From Sellimonas catena (lineage in GTDB: Bacteria; Bacillota; Clostridia; Lachnospirales; Lachnospiraceae), in NCBI RefSeq assembly GCF_045063725.1, contig NZ_CP173695.1: a DNA stretch of 64,000 bases; one strand, written 5' to 3'. This document shows positions 1-7,897 of this stretch, piece after piece. Made by a program: the position numbers and the translations under genes. The first letter of the stretch is position 1. Every line of letters starts with the position of its first letter. The notes under the pieces are model-generated. The model saw nothing but the letters and a program-made list of their open reading frames with translations. It made no database searches and was not told the origin of the DNA.

Positions 1-19
1 CGATTAAAGGAGAATGAAT

Positions 20-244
20 ATGACATTAAAAATGGGGGAAAACCAGCACACCTATATTGTCAGATCCATTCAGCTGGAGCTTTCGCTGGAACGCAGGCTC
101 GAATCTCTCGGTCTTACCGAGGGGGCTTTGATTACCATTTTGAATAATGATAAAAAGGGAGCTATGACTGTTCGGTTCCGTGGGACAAGATTTGCCCTCG
201 GTAAGCGGATTGCTGACCATATTGAAGTGGAGGAGGCAGAATAA
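20..244 (+). CDS. feoA: FeoA-type ferrous iron transport accessory protein
   Basis: A small 74-residue SH3-like FeoA protein, the cytoplasmic accessory factor of the FeoB ferrous iron permease. The frame also has an ATG at 14, but the AAAGGAG ribosome site at 6-12 leaves only one base before it and seven bases before the ATG at 20, so 20 is the likely start. The C-terminal half (VRFRGTRFALGKRIADHI) is the usual FeoA signature, in which the fold ends by defining a small beta barrel. It is translationally coupled to feoB by a TAATG overlap. Sequence upstream, including any Fur site, lies outside the window. Confidence 0.93.
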   Translation: MTLKMGENQHTYIVRSIQLELSLERRLESLGLTEGALITILNNDKKGAMTVRFRGTRFALGKRIADHIEVEEAE

Positions 245-2292
245 TGGGTGATATCATCAATGTGGGATTCATAGGTAATCCAAACTGTGGAAAAACAACT
301 CTGTTTAACGCCTATACAGGGGCTAATCTGAAAGTGGCAAACTGGCCGGGCGTAACAGTCGAAAAAAAAGAGGGAATGACCGAGTACGAAGGGGATCGTT
401 TCAAATTGATCGACCTTCCTGGAATCTACAGTCTGACTTCTTATACAATGGAAGAAACCGTATCAAGAGAATGTATTATGAGTGATGACGTCGATGTCAT
501 CGTTGACGTTGTGGACGCCTCGTCTCTGGAGCGCAACCTTTATCTGACTCTCCAGCTGATCGAGCTTGGAAAACCTGTCGTTCTTGCACTGAATATGATG
601 GACATCGTAGAAGAACGGGGCATGGAAATCGACCTTCACCGTCTTCCGGAAATGCTTGGTATCCCTGCGATACCGGTTTCCGCGAGAAAACGGACCGGTC
701 TTTCCATCCTGATGCATGCGGTCAAACACCACGAAGGGCTGACCGGCCAGGATCCACTGATCCACCACCACCAGGAAAAAGAGGCAAGTTCTTCCCACCG
801 CCACAACCATCATGCGGAATATGCCATGGTATACAGCGATGAAATCGAAGATAAAATCGATATACTTATCGAACGGCTCTCCACACAGGATCCTGATCTT
901 TCAAATAAAAGATGGCATGCCATCAAGCTTTTGGAGCATGACCCGGTCGTCATGAAAAATCATCCTGTCATGCTGGATGATGTAGCTTCTGAAAGTCTGG
1001 AAAAAGATATCATCAATCAGAAATATGATTTTATAGAAGAAATTATTCAGGAGGTTCTCGTCAACAAAAGCGCAAAAGCAGAAATGACAGAAAAAATTGA
1101 TCGCTATCTGACAAGCCGCTATCTTGGCCTTCCGATTTTTCTTCTGATTATGGCTTTTGTATTTTTTGTAACGTTTACAGTCGGTGACTGGCTGAAAGGA
1201 TATTTTGAGCTGGCTCTTGTCTGGTTCTCGGATCTGGTGACCGGCGGACTTTCCGCAGTCCATACGAATCCACTGATTCAGTCTCTTGTCGTGGATGGAA
1301 TTATCTCCGGTGTAGGCGGCATCCTGACTTTCCTGCCGAATATTTTCATCCTGTTTCTGGCACTTGCCTTTCTGGAAGACAGTGGGTATATGTCACGTGT
1401 CGCATACGTCATGGATGATCTGATGAGCCGTCTCGGACTCTCCGGCCGTGCTTTCATCCCGCTCCTTCTTGGATTCGGATGTTCGGTTCCCGCTGTCATG
1501 GCATCCCGTGCTCTGGAACACCGGAAAGACCGGCTGAAGACCATTCTTGTTACACCGTTTATGTCCTGCAGTGCAAGGCTTCCAATTTATGTCCTGTTCT
1601 CTTCCATGTTTTTTGGAAAATACAGCATGCTCGTATGCTACTCCATGTATCTGCTTGGTATTGTGGTGGCCATCACGGCGACTTTCGTCATTTCAAAATT
1701 TGACGGTAGTAAAGCGGAACACGCACTGCTCATTGAGCTTCCGGAATACAAGACTCCAAATGCTCACACGATTGCCATCTATGTATGGGAAAAGGTAAAG
1801 GACTATCTCTCCAAAGCAGGTACCGTCATCTTCATCGCCTCCATTATAATGTGGGGTGTCATGAACCTTGGACCGCATGGCTTTGTATCCGATATTTCCG
1901 AGAGTTTCGGGGCAATCATCGGAAAGGCCCTTGTTCCTTTACTTGCTCCGGCGGGACTTGGGTACTGGCAGATCGCCGTTGCTCTGATCTCCGGTATTGC
2001 TGCAAAAGAAGTCGTTGTTTCCAGCTGCAGCGTTCTTTTTGGCATCGCCAATATTACGACTTCCGCAGGTATGGACAGCATGGTATCTGTCCTTGCTTCC
2101 ATGGGATTTGGCGCAGCCAACGCCTACGCAATGATGGTTTTCTGTCTTCTCTATGTTCCATGTATGGCAACGATCGGAACGATCCACAGAGAAGTGGGAA
2201 AGACAAGTATCACTGTCGCGTTCGCCTGCTTCCAGCTTGTCATTGCATGGATTTTCGCAGTGATTTTCTACCATATCGGACTGCTGTTTTAA
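244..2292 (+). CDS. feoB: FeoB ferrous iron transporter with N-terminal GTPase domain
   Basis: A 682-residue inner membrane Fe(II) transporter. The N-terminal G domain shows G1 GNPNCGKT (residues 11-18), G3 DLPG (57-60), G4 NMMD (117-120) and a G5-like SARKRTG (from 146). A linker and GDI region follow, then about eight membrane segments with the two Gate motifs, for example LLLGFGCSVPAVMASR and PFMSCSARLPIYVL, and the ISGIAAKEVVVSS helix. Length is normal for Firmicute FeoB. Unusual is a histidine-rich stretch at about 174-190 between the G domain and GDI, with seven His. The start ATG overlaps the feoA stop by one base. A strong terminator follows. Confidence 0.97.
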   Translation: MGDIINVGFIGNPNCGKTTLFNAYTGANLKVANWPGVTVEKKEGMTEYEGDRFKLIDLPGIYSLTSYTMEETVSRECIMSDDVDVIVDVVDASSLERNLYLTLQLIELGKPVVLALNMMDIVEERGMEIDLHRLPEMLGIPAIPVSARKRTGLSILMHAVKHHEGLTGQDPLIHHHQEKEASSSHRHNHHAEYAMVYSDEIEDKIDILIERLSTQDPDLSNKRWHAIKLLEHDPVVMKNHPVMLDDVASESLEKDIINQKYDFIEEIIQEVLVNKSAKAEMTEKIDRYLTSRYLGLPIFLLIMAFVFFVTFTVGDWLKGYFELALVWFSDLVTGGLSAVHTNPLIQSLVVDGIISGVGGILTFLPNIFILFLALAFLEDSGYMSRVAYVMDDLMSRLGLSGRAFIPLLLGFGCSVPAVMASRALEHRKDRLKTILVTPFMSCSARLPIYVLFSSMFFGKYSMLVCYSMYLLGIVVAITATFVISKFDGSKAEHALLIELPEYKTPNAHTIAIYVWEKVKDYLSKAGTVIFIASIIMWGVMNLGPHGFVSDISESFGAIIGKALVPLLAPAGLGYWQIAVALISGIAAKEVVVSSCSVLFGIANITTSAGMDSMVSVLASMGFGAANAYAMMVFCLLYVPCMATIGTIHREVGKTSITVAFACFQLVIAWIFAVIFYHIGLLF

Positions 2293-2307
2293 ATAAAAGA
2301 GAAAACA

Positions 2308-2360
2308 AAGACCCTTTCCGGTCTTCGGCTGATTACAGGCCGCCCGGAAAGGGTCTTTTT
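2308..2360. terminator. Bidirectional terminator between feoB and aldehyde dehydrogenase
   Basis: A 14-base perfect stem, AAGACCCTTTCCGG (2308-2321) with CCGGAAAGGGTCTT (2344-2357), followed by T's on plus and preceded by A's on the other side. It sits between two convergent genes and can serve both. Confidence 0.9.
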
Positions 2361-3723
2361 ACATAAACTTTTTTATCAAATTAAGATGATCCCGAAACGG
2401 CGGGTACCGGAAAGGAATGTCTACAAGAACCGATTTTTTGAGGATACTTTTCTCATGCGTAAAGGTATCAAAACTTGCCTTCCCATGATATTTCCCCATT
2501 CCGGACTGCCCTACTCCTCCAAACGGCAGATATGGTGTTGCCAGATGGACTACCGTATCATTGATACAACCTCCTCCGTAGGATAGCTTTTCAAGAATGT
2601 AGGACTCCCTTTTTTTGTCCCTCGTAAACAGATACAGCGCCAGCGGGCTTGACTGCGCTTCAATGGCAGCTGCCGCTTCCCGCAGATCATAGTAGGACAT
2701 GATCGGCAGAACCGGCCCGAATATCTCTTCTTTCATCACAGCGTCATCCCAGGTGATGCCATCCATCACTGTCGGCTCAATCCGAAGCGTGGTACTGTCG
2801 GTCTTGCCGCCGTAAATGACTTTATTTTCATTGATCAGTCCACTGATACGTTTGAAGTGCCTCTGGTTGATAATCGCCGGATACTCCTCATTTTCCAGCG
2901 GTTTCTGGCCGTACATCTTCTGAATCTGTCTGATAATATAATGAATCAGCCTTTTCTTTACACTGTGCTGCACCAGTACATAATCCGGTGCCACACAGGT
3001 CTGTCCGGCATTCAAAAACTTCCCCCAGACAATCCGTTTTGCCGCGGTTCTTAAATCCGCTGTCTCATCAACAATGCAAGGGCTCTTTCCCCCAAGCTCC
3101 AGGCTGACAGGAGTCAGATGTCTGGCTGCCTTCTCCATCACGGATTTTCCTACTTTCGGACTTCCCGTAAAGAAAATATAGTCAAACTTTTCATTGAGGA
3201 GCGCCTCGTTCTCCTCCCGGCCGCCTGTCACAACTGTGACATAGCAGGATGGAAACACTTCCCGAATCATCTCCTGAATCATCGCAGATGTATGCACCGA
3301 GTAGGAAGACGGCTTAAGGACTGCACAGTTTCCTGCACTGACCGCGCCAATCAGAGGTGCCACCGTAAGCTGAAAAGGATAATTCCACGGAGCCATAATA
3401 AGTACGACACCATAAGGCTCTCTGTAAATAAAAGAGGCAGACGGGAACTGAGATACCGGCGTCCTGACTCTTCTTGGCTTCGCCCAAAGTGTCAGATGTT
3501 TCATGGCAAACCTGATTTCCTCTTTTACCATTCCGATCTCAGTCATATATCCTTCCGTGCCGGATTTTCCGAGATCCTTATTGAGGGCATCCAGAATCCG
3601 TGACTCATTCTCATCCATCCATTTCAGAAGTCTGCCAAGATAAAATACCCTGAATCCCGTTTTCTTCGTTTTCCCTGTCTTAAAAAACTCTTTCTGCCGT
3701 CTTACCAATCCTTTGTACTCCAT
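2359..3723 (-). CDS. Class 3-type aldehyde dehydrogenase (NAD(P)+)
   Basis: A 454-residue aldehyde dehydrogenase of the short class 3 family (ALDH3/YwdH/CalB-like), which oxidises aldehydes to acids with NAD(P)+. The cofactor and catalytic motifs are present: APWNYPFQL (about 112-120), the FTGS turn near 186, Glu210 in LELGGKSP and the nucleophile Cys244 in GQTCVAPDYV. Length fits the family, which lacks the N-terminal extension of class 1/2 enzymes. The start is supported by a GGAAAGGAGAAGGA ribosome site. It lies 16 bases after the PHP gene and is probably co-transcribed with it. The natural aldehyde cannot be told from sequence; lipid or amine-derived aldehydes are common for this class. 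Confidence 0.93.
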   Translation of the reverse strand: MEYKGLVRRQKEFFKTGKTKKTGFRVFYLGRLLKWMDENESRILDALNKDLGKSGTEGYMTEIGMVKEEIRFAMKHLTLWAKPRRVRTPVSQFPSASFIYREPYGVVLIMAPWNYPFQLTVAPLIGAVSAGNCAVLKPSSYSVHTSAMIQEMIREVFPSCYVTVVTGGREENEALLNEKFDYIFFTGSPKVGKSVMEKAARHLTPVSLELGGKSPCIVDETADLRTAAKRIVWGKFLNAGQTCVAPDYVLVQHSVKKRLIHYIIRQIQKMYGQKPLENEEYPAIINQRHFKRISGLINENKVIYGGKTDSTTLRIEPTVMDGITWDDAVMKEEIFGPVLPIMSYYDLREAAAAIEAQSSPLALYLFTRDKKRESYILEKLSYGGGCINDTVVHLATPYLPFGGVGQSGMGKYHGKASFDTFTHEKSILKKSVLVDIPFRYPPFRDHLNLIKKFM

Positions 3724-3739
3724 TCCTTCTCCTTTCCAG

Positions 3740-4591
3740 CTAGTCTCTTAATTTCTGCATTTTTTCTTTTTTTGCCTCCCGCAGGTAAGGAATCTCGATC
3801 GGATCAATCGGATCTACCGGACTTTCTACCTTCATCTTTTTCTGTCTGCTCCTGCGTTTCAAAAGCTCTCCACCTTTGTTGTAGAACCAGAAACTGTATG
3901 CGAGAAGCTTATTTGCCTTCCCCATCTTATCTTTCACCGTTTTGTTATAAAATCTTCCGCCGGCTTTTACAATCTGATTCTGACGGATCAAATTGATCAG
4001 TTCGGTTTCACATGTGGCTGTTCCCGCAAATTCTGTATACGCGGTACTTACACATTCGATCTTATGGGCATCGCTGCCTCCGGTTCCCGGTTTATTATAT
4101 TTCTTTGCGAGTCTGGCCGCGCCTTCATTTGACTCCTCAGACTCGCACGCATTAAATACCTCAATAAAATCAAACCGCTTAATCAGCTCCGGGGATTTAT
4201 AAAACCGCTTTGTATTTGTAAAACTCAGATATTTTTCACCACACGGATGGGCCGGTCCAAGCACACCTCCATTTTTGTGTACCAGATCAATCAACATGGT
4301 AAGCGGCAGCCCGCGCATCTCCAGAAGACGCATTTTCCGCCCCTCCGGCATAATGACAAGAAAATGCCCCGCATCTCTCGTGTCGTATTCAATCCCCTTA
4401 AATACCATAAAATCCTGGTACTTTTTCCCTTTCAACTCATTTTTCCAGTATCGGTATCCATTATAAGTATCGTGGTCGGTAACAACCATTCCATCATATC
4501 CATTATCGATCAGCTTTTCGATATATTCTTCAATGCCTACTTTGCTGTCAATCGATCCTTCTTTTACATGACAATGCATATCCAGCTTCAT
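3740..4591 (-). CDS. PHP-domain metal-dependent phosphoesterase
   Basis: A 283-residue PHP-family protein. The N-terminus MKLDMHCHVKEGS has the paired metal-binding histidines, followed by VVTDHDTYNGY (third motif), GPAHPCG and GTGGSDAH, all metal ligands of the trinuclear PHP site. A TTG two codons upstream is possible, but the ATG at 4591 has a well-placed AAAAGGGGG ribosome site. The last 70 residues are basic and outside the catalytic core, which suggests nucleic acid or membrane contact. Related PHP proteins act on nucleotide 3',5'-bisphosphates or histidinol phosphate; this one lacks family-specific evidence for either, so the substrate is unknown. It precedes the aldehyde dehydrogenase gene. 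Confidence 0.85.
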   Translation of the reverse strand: MKLDMHCHVKEGSIDSKVGIEEYIEKLIDNGYDGMVVTDHDTYNGYRYWKNELKGKKYQDFMVFKGIEYDTRDAGHFLVIMPEGRKMRLLEMRGLPLTMLIDLVHKNGGVLGPAHPCGEKYLSFTNTKRFYKSPELIKRFDFIEVFNACESEESNEGAARLAKKYNKPGTGGSDAHKIECVSTAYTEFAGTATCETELINLIRQNQIVKAGGRFYNKTVKDKMGKANKLLAYSFWFYNKGGELLKRRSRQKKMKVESPVDPIDPIEIPYLREAKKEKMQKLRD

Positions 4592-4704
4592 ACACAAGCC
4601 CCCTTTTGCTTACAGGCTTATTATACCCTTTTTTCAGAAAGGCAGTAATACTGTCCGCATTTTCTGATTCCCAAAGTCAGATTTTCTCCCTTATTCATTT
4701 TCGT

Positions 4705-5424
4705 TTATTCGTTCTCATCAGAATCCAGAATGTTTCTCGCCATTTCAATTTCGGATTCTACCGATTTCTTTTCCCGAATTTCTTTTGCTTTACTGCGCTC
4801 GATCTTTGCAATCTTACTTGACTTCAGAGCATACTGGATGCAGATTCCAAGAACTGCCAGAGCAATGCTCACTCCGTAGAATGCAATTGTACTGTCAAAC
4901 GGCAGGTAGCGGCATGCTACAATACCGCCGAGAACACCTCCGCCGATTCCCATGACCGGTATAATCATCGGATCACCGAAAACGGCTGCCAGAATCGCAA
5001 ATAACAGTGCTGCCGCTGCCGCGATGCCAAGTGCAATGTAGCCTCTGCCGCCCGCAAGTGCCAGGGCACTTACAAAAATGGCCACAAACGAAAATACGAA
5101 TGCCCCGAATTTGCGGAATACCGCCTCGAATGCTGCAAGAAGCACTCCCGCTGCTACGCATACGCCGATCATGATCCAACCGTCCAGATTCAAATACCAG
5201 GACGCCGCCAGTCCAGCAGTCACACCAAGCAGAAGCCCCTGCAGAGCAAACAGAACATATTTACACTTCGCTCCAAAGAAAACCATCAGCAGCGCGATCA
5301 CACCAGCCACAACAGCTGCCACTGTTCCTCCTTCCGAAAAGATCCACGAGAAATCCATGTTCTTCAATCCATCTTCAAAGAGCAGCCGGCTTATCTGATC
5401 TGCTGCTTCAAATACTCTTTCCAT
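4705..5424 (-). CDS. Multi-pass membrane protein of unknown function (DUF4203/TMEM198-like character)
   Basis: A 239-residue hydrophobic protein with about seven predicted membrane segments from residue 25 to 190, rich in Gly and Ala, and a charged cytoplasmic tail (KSSKIAKIERSKAKEIREKK, then acidic). The frame runs further upstream, but the start at 5424 follows an AAAGGAG ribosome site and removes an unlikely N-terminus. The small-residue helices resemble DUF4203/TMEM198-type proteins, but I am not certain of the family. It stands alone behind a proximal promoter and a leader of about 250 bases with RNA structure, which suggests individual regulation. Confidence 0.7.
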   Translation of the reverse strand: MERVFEAADQISRLLFEDGLKNMDFSWIFSEGGTVAAVVAGVIALLMVFFGAKCKYVLFALQGLLLGVTAGLAASWYLNLDGWIMIGVCVAAGVLLAAFEAVFRKFGAFVFSFVAIFVSALALAGGRGYIALGIAAAAALLFAILAAVFGDPMIIPVMGIGGGVLGGIVACRYLPFDSTIAFYGVSIALAVLGICIQYALKSSKIAKIERSKAKEIREKKSVESEIEMARNILDSDENE

Positions 5425-5479
5425 CTTTGTCTCTCCTTTGTATATTATTTGATACTCTTTTCGTTTCCCTCCTACTTGT

Positions 5480-5508
5480 ATTTTAATACAAAACTGATAT
5501 TCCCGCAA
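5480..5508 (-). promoter_or_regulatory. Proximal sigma-A-type promoter of the membrane protein gene
   Basis: On minus, TTGCGG (5503-5508), 17 bases, TAAAAT (5480-5485), about 55 bases before the start codon at 5424. Confidence 0.5.
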
Positions 5509-5511
5509 CAC

Positions 5512-5680
5512 GAAAGATGGACGCCGATGCTTATCTGATCATCAACGCCCATCCTCACTTTGTTGGTTCTTCAGTCATTCGTTAACCTTCCCTTTCTCAG
5601 ATTATATGAGTTATAAATGTGTTTTCGGTGGTCCGTACCTTCCTTTCTGAAATCCTTTCTGATTTCTATTTCTTTTTCTT
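5512..5680 (-). other. Candidate structured leader RNA
   Basis: This part of the 435-base gap holds no gene. Read on minus it contains a long G-U-rich hairpin (5516-5553; arms GATGGGCGTTGATG and GCATCGGCGTCCATC, nine-base loop) and a second hairpin, GGTT...AACC, at 5561-5586. A good promoter lies upstream at 5687-5715. The rest (5590-5680) is purine-rich on minus. I do not recognise a known riboswitch class in it. Confidence 0.4.
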
Positions 5681-5686
5681 GTCCTA

Positions 5687-5715
5687 ATATTACCATCCCT
5701 TCTTATTTTTGTCAA
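5687..5715 (-). promoter_or_regulatory. Distal sigma-A promoter upstream of the structured leader
   Basis: On minus, a perfect TTGACA (5710-5715), a 17-base spacer and TAATAT (5687-5692). Transcription would start near 5680, giving a leader of about 255 bases before the membrane protein gene. The remaining bases to 5800 are T-rich on plus with nothing else seen. Confidence 0.65.
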
Positions 5716-5800
5716 TATATTTTTCTGTTTCTATCTATTTTTTCTTTCTTTACATTATTTCTTTTTAAATTATCTGTTGATTCAGGCACTCCGGCACACA

Positions 5801-5840
5801 AAAAAAGATACCATACCGTCCTCTGACCATATGGTATCTT
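5801..5840 (-). terminator. Terminator of the DUF6465-like gene
   Basis: Stem AAGATACCAT (5805-5814) with ATGGTATCTT (5831-5840); on minus it runs into seven T's. It lies 20 bases after the stop of the gene at 5860. Confidence 0.85.
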
Positions 5841-5859
5841 CTCTGCCTTTTTCCGTACA

Positions 5860-6303
5860 TTAGTATGCAACTTTTCCGGAATCTGTCCCGTTTACCACAT
5901 AGTAAACTGCAGCTTCCTCCGGCTTTACATAAAGTGTGATATCTTTGATATCGCCCACTTTTTTTCCATTTGCCTTTGTCCAGTCTTTTTTGACTGCAGC
6001 GATCATATCTTTTTCCTCTACTTCTTTTCCGAAGTACTGAACAAATGTCCTTACTTTGATTTCTTTCTTTGCAGTTTTTTTTGCAGCTGTCTTCTTTGCA
6101 GTCTTTACTGTCTTTTCTGCTGCTTCTTTCACAGCCTCTTTTACTTCTTCTGTTTTTTCAGCTACTGCTTCTTTTACAGCTTCTGTCTTTTCCACAGCTG
6201 CTTCTTTCACAGCCTCTGTTTTCTCTGCTGCCGCTTTTGCAGTTTCCGCCGCTGCAGCTTCTGTCTTTGCAGTTACCTTTGCCAATGTGCGTTTTCTTGC
6301 CAT
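5860..6303 (-). CDS. DUF6465-like protein with Lys/Ala/Glu-rich helical repeat region
   Basis: A 147-residue protein in two parts. Residues 1-85 are almost only Ala, Lys, Glu, Thr and Val, with tandem copies of an 11-residue unit (EKTEAVKEAAV and variants), predicted to be a long amphipathic helix and ending in a KKTAAKK-type basic stretch like histone H1 tails. Residues 86-147 form a compact domain (RTFVQYFGKEVEEKD ... ITLYVKPEEAAVYYVVN) that resembles DUF6465, a family common in Lachnospiraceae. Function is unknown. The start follows an AGGAGG ribosome site, and the gene has its own promoter and terminator, so it is monocistronic. The repeats make it look low-complexity, not foreign. Confidence 0.82.
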   Translation of the reverse strand: MARKRTLAKVTAKTEAAAAETAKAAAEKTEAVKEAAVEKTEAVKEAVAEKTEEVKEAVKEAAEKTVKTAKKTAAKKTAKKEIKVRTFVQYFGKEVEEKDMIAAVKKDWTKANGKKVGDIKDITLYVKPEEAAVYYVVNGTDSGKVAY

Positions 6304-6373
6304 AATAAATCCTCCTAATGAAAACTGTCACCTGTTGTCATTCTTTTCTGCCTTACTACGCCAGCTGTCCATT

Positions 6374-6401
6374 ATTATAGCACAAATTTTTCAAAATGCA
6401 A
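6374..6401 (-). promoter_or_regulatory. Sigma-A promoter of the DUF6465-like gene
   Basis: On minus, TTGCAT (6396-6401), 16 bases, TATAAT (6374-6379) with an extended TG before the -10. About 70 bases before the start at 6303. Confidence 0.7.
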
Positions 6402-6413
6402 GAAAAGAGCATT

Positions 6414-7454
6414 TTATTCATGAATCCTGAATTTATATACTGTTGTTGTCTGATAAGTCTCCCCTGCCTTGCACACTGGTGCCTCAAAGTTTTCGTGATG
6501 TACCGCATCCGGGAAGTACTGCGTCTCAAAGCAGACTGCCGCATGTTTTCCGTAATGCTTTCCGCCTTTTCCTGTTTCATTTTCAATACCGTTTCCCGTA
6601 TACATCTGGACTCCCGGAAGGTCCGTCAGGACTTCCATCGAAATACCGGTTTCCGGTGAATACACCTCTGCTGCTTTCTCACAATTTCCCTGATTGCCAA
6701 GAGCCCAATTATGATCATATCCGCCTGCAAGCTTCAACGGCTCATAGTCTGCCCCGATATCCTGCCCGATCGCTTTTGCCTGACGGAAATCCATCGGTGT
6801 TCCTGTCACATCGATCAGCTTTCCGGTCGGAATCAGTTTATCGTCTGTCTCTGTAAACGCATCTGCGTCAAGACGTACGACATGGTTCAGAATCGTATTT
6901 TCCCCTTCTCCGTTTAAATTAAAATAACTGTGGTTGGTCAGGTTCAGAATTGTGTCTTCACCCGGAATTGCCCTGTAGGAAATTTTCACTTCATTGTTCT
7001 CTGTCAAAGTATAAGTAACTTCAATTCTGACATCTCCCGGATAGCCCTGATCCCCGTCCGGACTGAACAGGGCAAAAGTAATACTCTGCGCATCCGACTG
7101 CTTTACTTCCCACAGTCTCTTGTTATAAAAGTTCAGTCCGCTGTGCAGGTTGTTTCCATTTTCATTTGCGTCCAGGCGGAATGTCTTTCCACCAAGTTCA
7201 AAAGAAGCCCCCGCAATTCTGTTTGCGTTTCTGCCGACAGTTGCGCCAAAGAAACTTGCTCCTGTCTCATATCCGGACACATCGTCGTATCCGAGTACTA
7301 CATCCCTTTTCCGACTGTTTTTGTCCACTACCATAATGTTTACAAGGGTTGCACCATAGTCGGTTACTTTCAGCTCCATTCCATTTTCATTTTCCATTGT
7401 GTAAAGCGATGCCTGCACACCTGCCCTTGTCTGTCCAAAATTTTCCTTTTTCAT
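6414..7454 (-). CDS. galM: Aldose 1-epimerase (mutarotase)
   Basis: A 346-residue galactose mutarotase-type enzyme that interconverts alpha and beta anomers of aldoses such as galactose, glucose or arabinose in the cytoplasm. Family motifs are clear: GATVGRNANRIAGA (near 71-84), NNLHSG, the catalytic-His region LTNHSYFNL, GGYDHNWAL and the C-terminal FETQYFPDAVHH with the conserved Glu base. Length is typical. The ribosome site is weak (GAAAGG with a long spacer). It follows the arabinose genes on the same strand, but a strong terminator at 7531-7576 separates it, so it may have its own transcript. The location fits a role in pentose or hexose entry. Confidence 0.94.
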   Translation of the reverse strand: MKKENFGQTRAGVQASLYTMENENGMELKVTDYGATLVNIMVVDKNSRKRDVVLGYDDVSGYETGASFFGATVGRNANRIAGASFELGGKTFRLDANENGNNLHSGLNFYNKRLWEVKQSDAQSITFALFSPDGDQGYPGDVRIEVTYTLTENNEVKISYRAIPGEDTILNLTNHSYFNLNGEGENTILNHVVRLDADAFTETDDKLIPTGKLIDVTGTPMDFRQAKAIGQDIGADYEPLKLAGGYDHNWALGNQGNCEKAAEVYSPETGISMEVLTDLPGVQMYTGNGIENETGKGGKHYGKHAAVCFETQYFPDAVHHENFEAPVCKAGETYQTTTVYKFRIHE

Positions 7455-7530
7455 TCATCTACCATACGCCTTTCGGCTTCCTTTCTTTCAAACATTTCTG
7501 CCTTTTATTTTACACCTAATTTCTCTGCAT

Positions 7531-7576
7531 GAAAAGAAGCATTACAAAGACTGTTTCATTTTCTTTGTAATGCTTC
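7531..7576 (-). terminator. Terminator of the araR-araA transcript
   Basis: A 15-base perfect stem (7536-7550 with 7562-7576), followed on minus by TTTT. It lies directly after the truncated permease. Confidence 0.88.
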
Positions 7577-7588
7577 CTGACTGATCCG

Positions 7589-7897
7589 CTATTTCTTCTC
7601 TTTGACTTTTCCAAGTATGGACTGGAGGACAATAAAGAAGCATAACAATGCGGAAAGAACAATTCTTACCCACCAGCTCGACAAGGTCCCCTGAGTAGTA
7701 ATCAGACTTGTAATCGTACCTTTAATCAGGACTCCGAACAGCGTACCGATCGGTGTTCCGACACCTCCGCTCAGAAGCGTACCTCCGATAACCGCCGCCG
7801 AGATCGCATCCATTTCCAGTCCTTTTGCCTGTTCCACGAACCCGGCACAGCTGTTGAGGCAGAATACAAAGATACGGCCTGTATTTTCTATTCTTCC
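7589..7897 (-). pseudogene. C-terminal remnant of a YjfF/AraH-type sugar ABC permease
   Basis: About 102 codons read like the last third of a ribose/galactose-type ABC permease: FVFCLNSCAG, EMDAISAAVIGGTLLSGGVG, GTLFGVLIKGTI and GTLSSWWVRIVLS match the family's final helices and C-terminus. Roughly 220 N-terminal residues are absent. The homologous frame continues upstream of the first possible start (GTG at 7837) to the codon directly after the araA stop, in the same frame as araA, with no ribosome site. This points to an internal deletion that fused the permease tail to the end of araA. The tail itself has no further stop, so the loss may be recent or the tail may be translated at a low level. 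Confidence 0.8.

Noticed and set aside
5600..5640. Purine-riboswitch-like start (CTCATATAATC on minus)
   Set aside because: The downstream conserved loops of purine riboswitches are missing, so only the short P1-like string matches.
6056..6430. Phe/Ser/Ala-rich frame on plus opposite the DUF6465-like gene
   Set aside because: Arises from the Lys/Ala/Glu codon repeats read in reverse; no ribosome site.
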